A program made the translations under genes and the position numbers. DNA of 64,000 nt from Deltaproteobacteria bacterium (GTDB lineage: Bacteria > Myxococcota_A > Polyangia > DRWM01 > JAAZOP01). Where the stretch lies: assembly GCA_016218765.1 (NCBI GenBank), contig JACRCZ010000091.1, positions 35,352 to 99,351 of the forward strand, given 5' to 3'. The notes beneath the pieces were generated by a model. That model made no database searches and was not told the origin of the DNA. It worked only from the letters and a program-made list of their open reading frames with translations. This document shows positions 63,404 through 64,000 of this stretch, one piece after another. Within the stretch, counting starts at the first letter, position 1, and every line of letters begins with the position of its first letter.

Positions 63404-64000
63404 TTGGGCGAGCCGTCCCGCGACCAGATCCTCTCCCGCATCCGCGCCGCCGGCGTCGTCGGCGCGGGCGGCGGCGGATTCCCGACTCATGCCAAATACG
63501 AGGCGCGGGTCGAGGTCGTGCTGGCCAACGGCGCCGAGTGCGAGCCGCTCGTCAAGGTCGACCAGCAGGAAATGGCAACTCGGCCCGACGAGGTCGTCCG
63601 AGGCCTCGAGCTGGCGATGAACGCCACCGGCGCCACCCGCGGCATCATCGGCCTCAAGGAGAAGTACCACGACGCGATCGAGGCCCTGGACGGCGCCATC
63701 CGCCGCCGCCGCCTCCAGGACCGCGTCTCGCTCTTCCCGCTCGGCAACTTCTACCCCGCCGGCGACGAGTTCGTCCTCGTGCGCGAGGCCCTGGGAAAGG
63801 TCATCCCCGAGTTCGGCCTGCCGCTGCACGTCGGCGCCGTCGTCAGCAACGTCTCGACGCTCCTCGACGTCGCCGCCGCCGTCGACCACGAACGCCCGGT
63901 CGTCTCGCGCCTCGTCACCTTCGCCGGCGCCGTGCGCTCGCCCTGCAGCTTCCGCGTGCCGCTCGGGACCCCCCTCTCCGCCCTCGCCGCCGCCGCCGGC
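63404..64000 (+). CDS. pduS: PduS-like cobalamin reductase / RnfC-like protein (partial, runs off the edge)
   Basis: A TTG preceded by AGGAGAGAAC opens a frame of 199 codons to the window end. The start IRAAGVVGAGGGGFPTHAK and VLANGAECEPLVKVDQQEM are the flavin- and NADH-binding signatures of the RnfC/PduS family. YPAGDEFVLVREALG and VSNVSTLLDV are the next conserved blocks. PduS reduces cobalamin or passes electrons across the shell by way of 4Fe-4S clusters expected in the missing part. It follows the aldehyde dehydrogenase stop by nine bases. Confidence 0.9.
   Translation, partial: MGEPSRDQILSRIRAAGVVGAGGGGFPTHAKYEARVEVVLANGAECEPLVKVDQQEMATRPDEVVRGLELAMNATGATRGIIGLKEKYHDAIEALDGAIRRRRLQDRVSLFPLGNFYPAGDEFVLVREALGKVIPEFGLPLHVGAVVSNVSTLLDVAAAVDHERPVVSRLVTFAGAVRSPCSFRVPLGTPLSALAAAAG

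Overview
The window is a very GC-rich stretch of a Gram-negative bacterial chromosome. I infer a Myxococcota-like (deltaproteobacterial) source. The basis is a large set of predicted lipoproteins with Asp/Ala/Gly-rich stalks, cysteine-rich DUF4215-type repeats, two proteins with MYXO-CTERM-like tails (Cys, hydrophobic helix, Arg cluster), FecR/ECF-sigma pairing and IgGFc-binding-like surface proteins. I saw no rRNA, tRNA, CRISPR array or complete insertion sequence by eye.

Layout. 0-8.5 kb: metabolic genes on the minus strand (radical SAM enzyme, family-4 uracil-DNA glycosylase, class I CoA-transferase pair, secreted five-repeat protein, TrmN6-like methyltransferase), plus a small lipoprotein and a MOSC protein on plus. 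8.5-18.2 kb: secreted proteins and lipoproteins, a TonB-dependent receptor and a GTP cyclohydrolase II homologue. 18.3-25 kb: a tightly packed minus-strand cluster of an outer-membrane-type protein, an ECF sigma factor, a FecR/TPR anti-sigma protein, a beta-helix lipoprotein and a DUF4215 lipoprotein. 25.2-30.4 kb: a MazEF-type toxin-antitoxin pair, then amidohydrolase lipoprotein, GPH-type transporter and PLP-dependent lyase on minus. 30.4-41.4 kb: a repeat-rich region with duplicated or decaying lipoprotein genes, small orphan genes, a phosphatase, a GNAT, a SEC-C protein and a GxxExxY gene framed by inverted repeats. 41.4-59.8 kb: O-acetylhomoserine sulfhydrylase, metallo-beta-lactamase-fold hydrolase, M64 peptidase, LVIVD-type lipoprotein, hybrid histidine kinase, malic enzyme, VanY-like peptidase, two tandem IgGFc-binding-like lipoproteins, a ParE-type toxin-antitoxin pair, an FAD oxidase with an SCP2-like protein, and two more surface proteins. 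59.9-64 kb: the start of a bacterial microcompartment operon (PduL, an unassigned protein, BMC-P vertex protein, CoA-acylating aldehyde dehydrogenase with an encapsulation-type N-terminus, PduS-like protein), cut by the window edge before any signature enzyme.

Two themes run through the window. First, envelope genes dominate and many sit in overlapping stop/start units. Second, several families of short interspersed repeats are present. One GC-rich palindromic family has inserted in frame into three conserved enzymes (uracil-DNA glycosylase, TrmN6-like methyltransferase and the microcompartment aldehyde dehydrogenase), each time read in the same frame. A second family (C-rich, CCCCACCTCTCC core) brackets the GxxExxY gene as inverted copies. 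These repeats, together with the truncated microcompartment locus and the sigma/FecR surface cluster, are the most interesting parts of the window.
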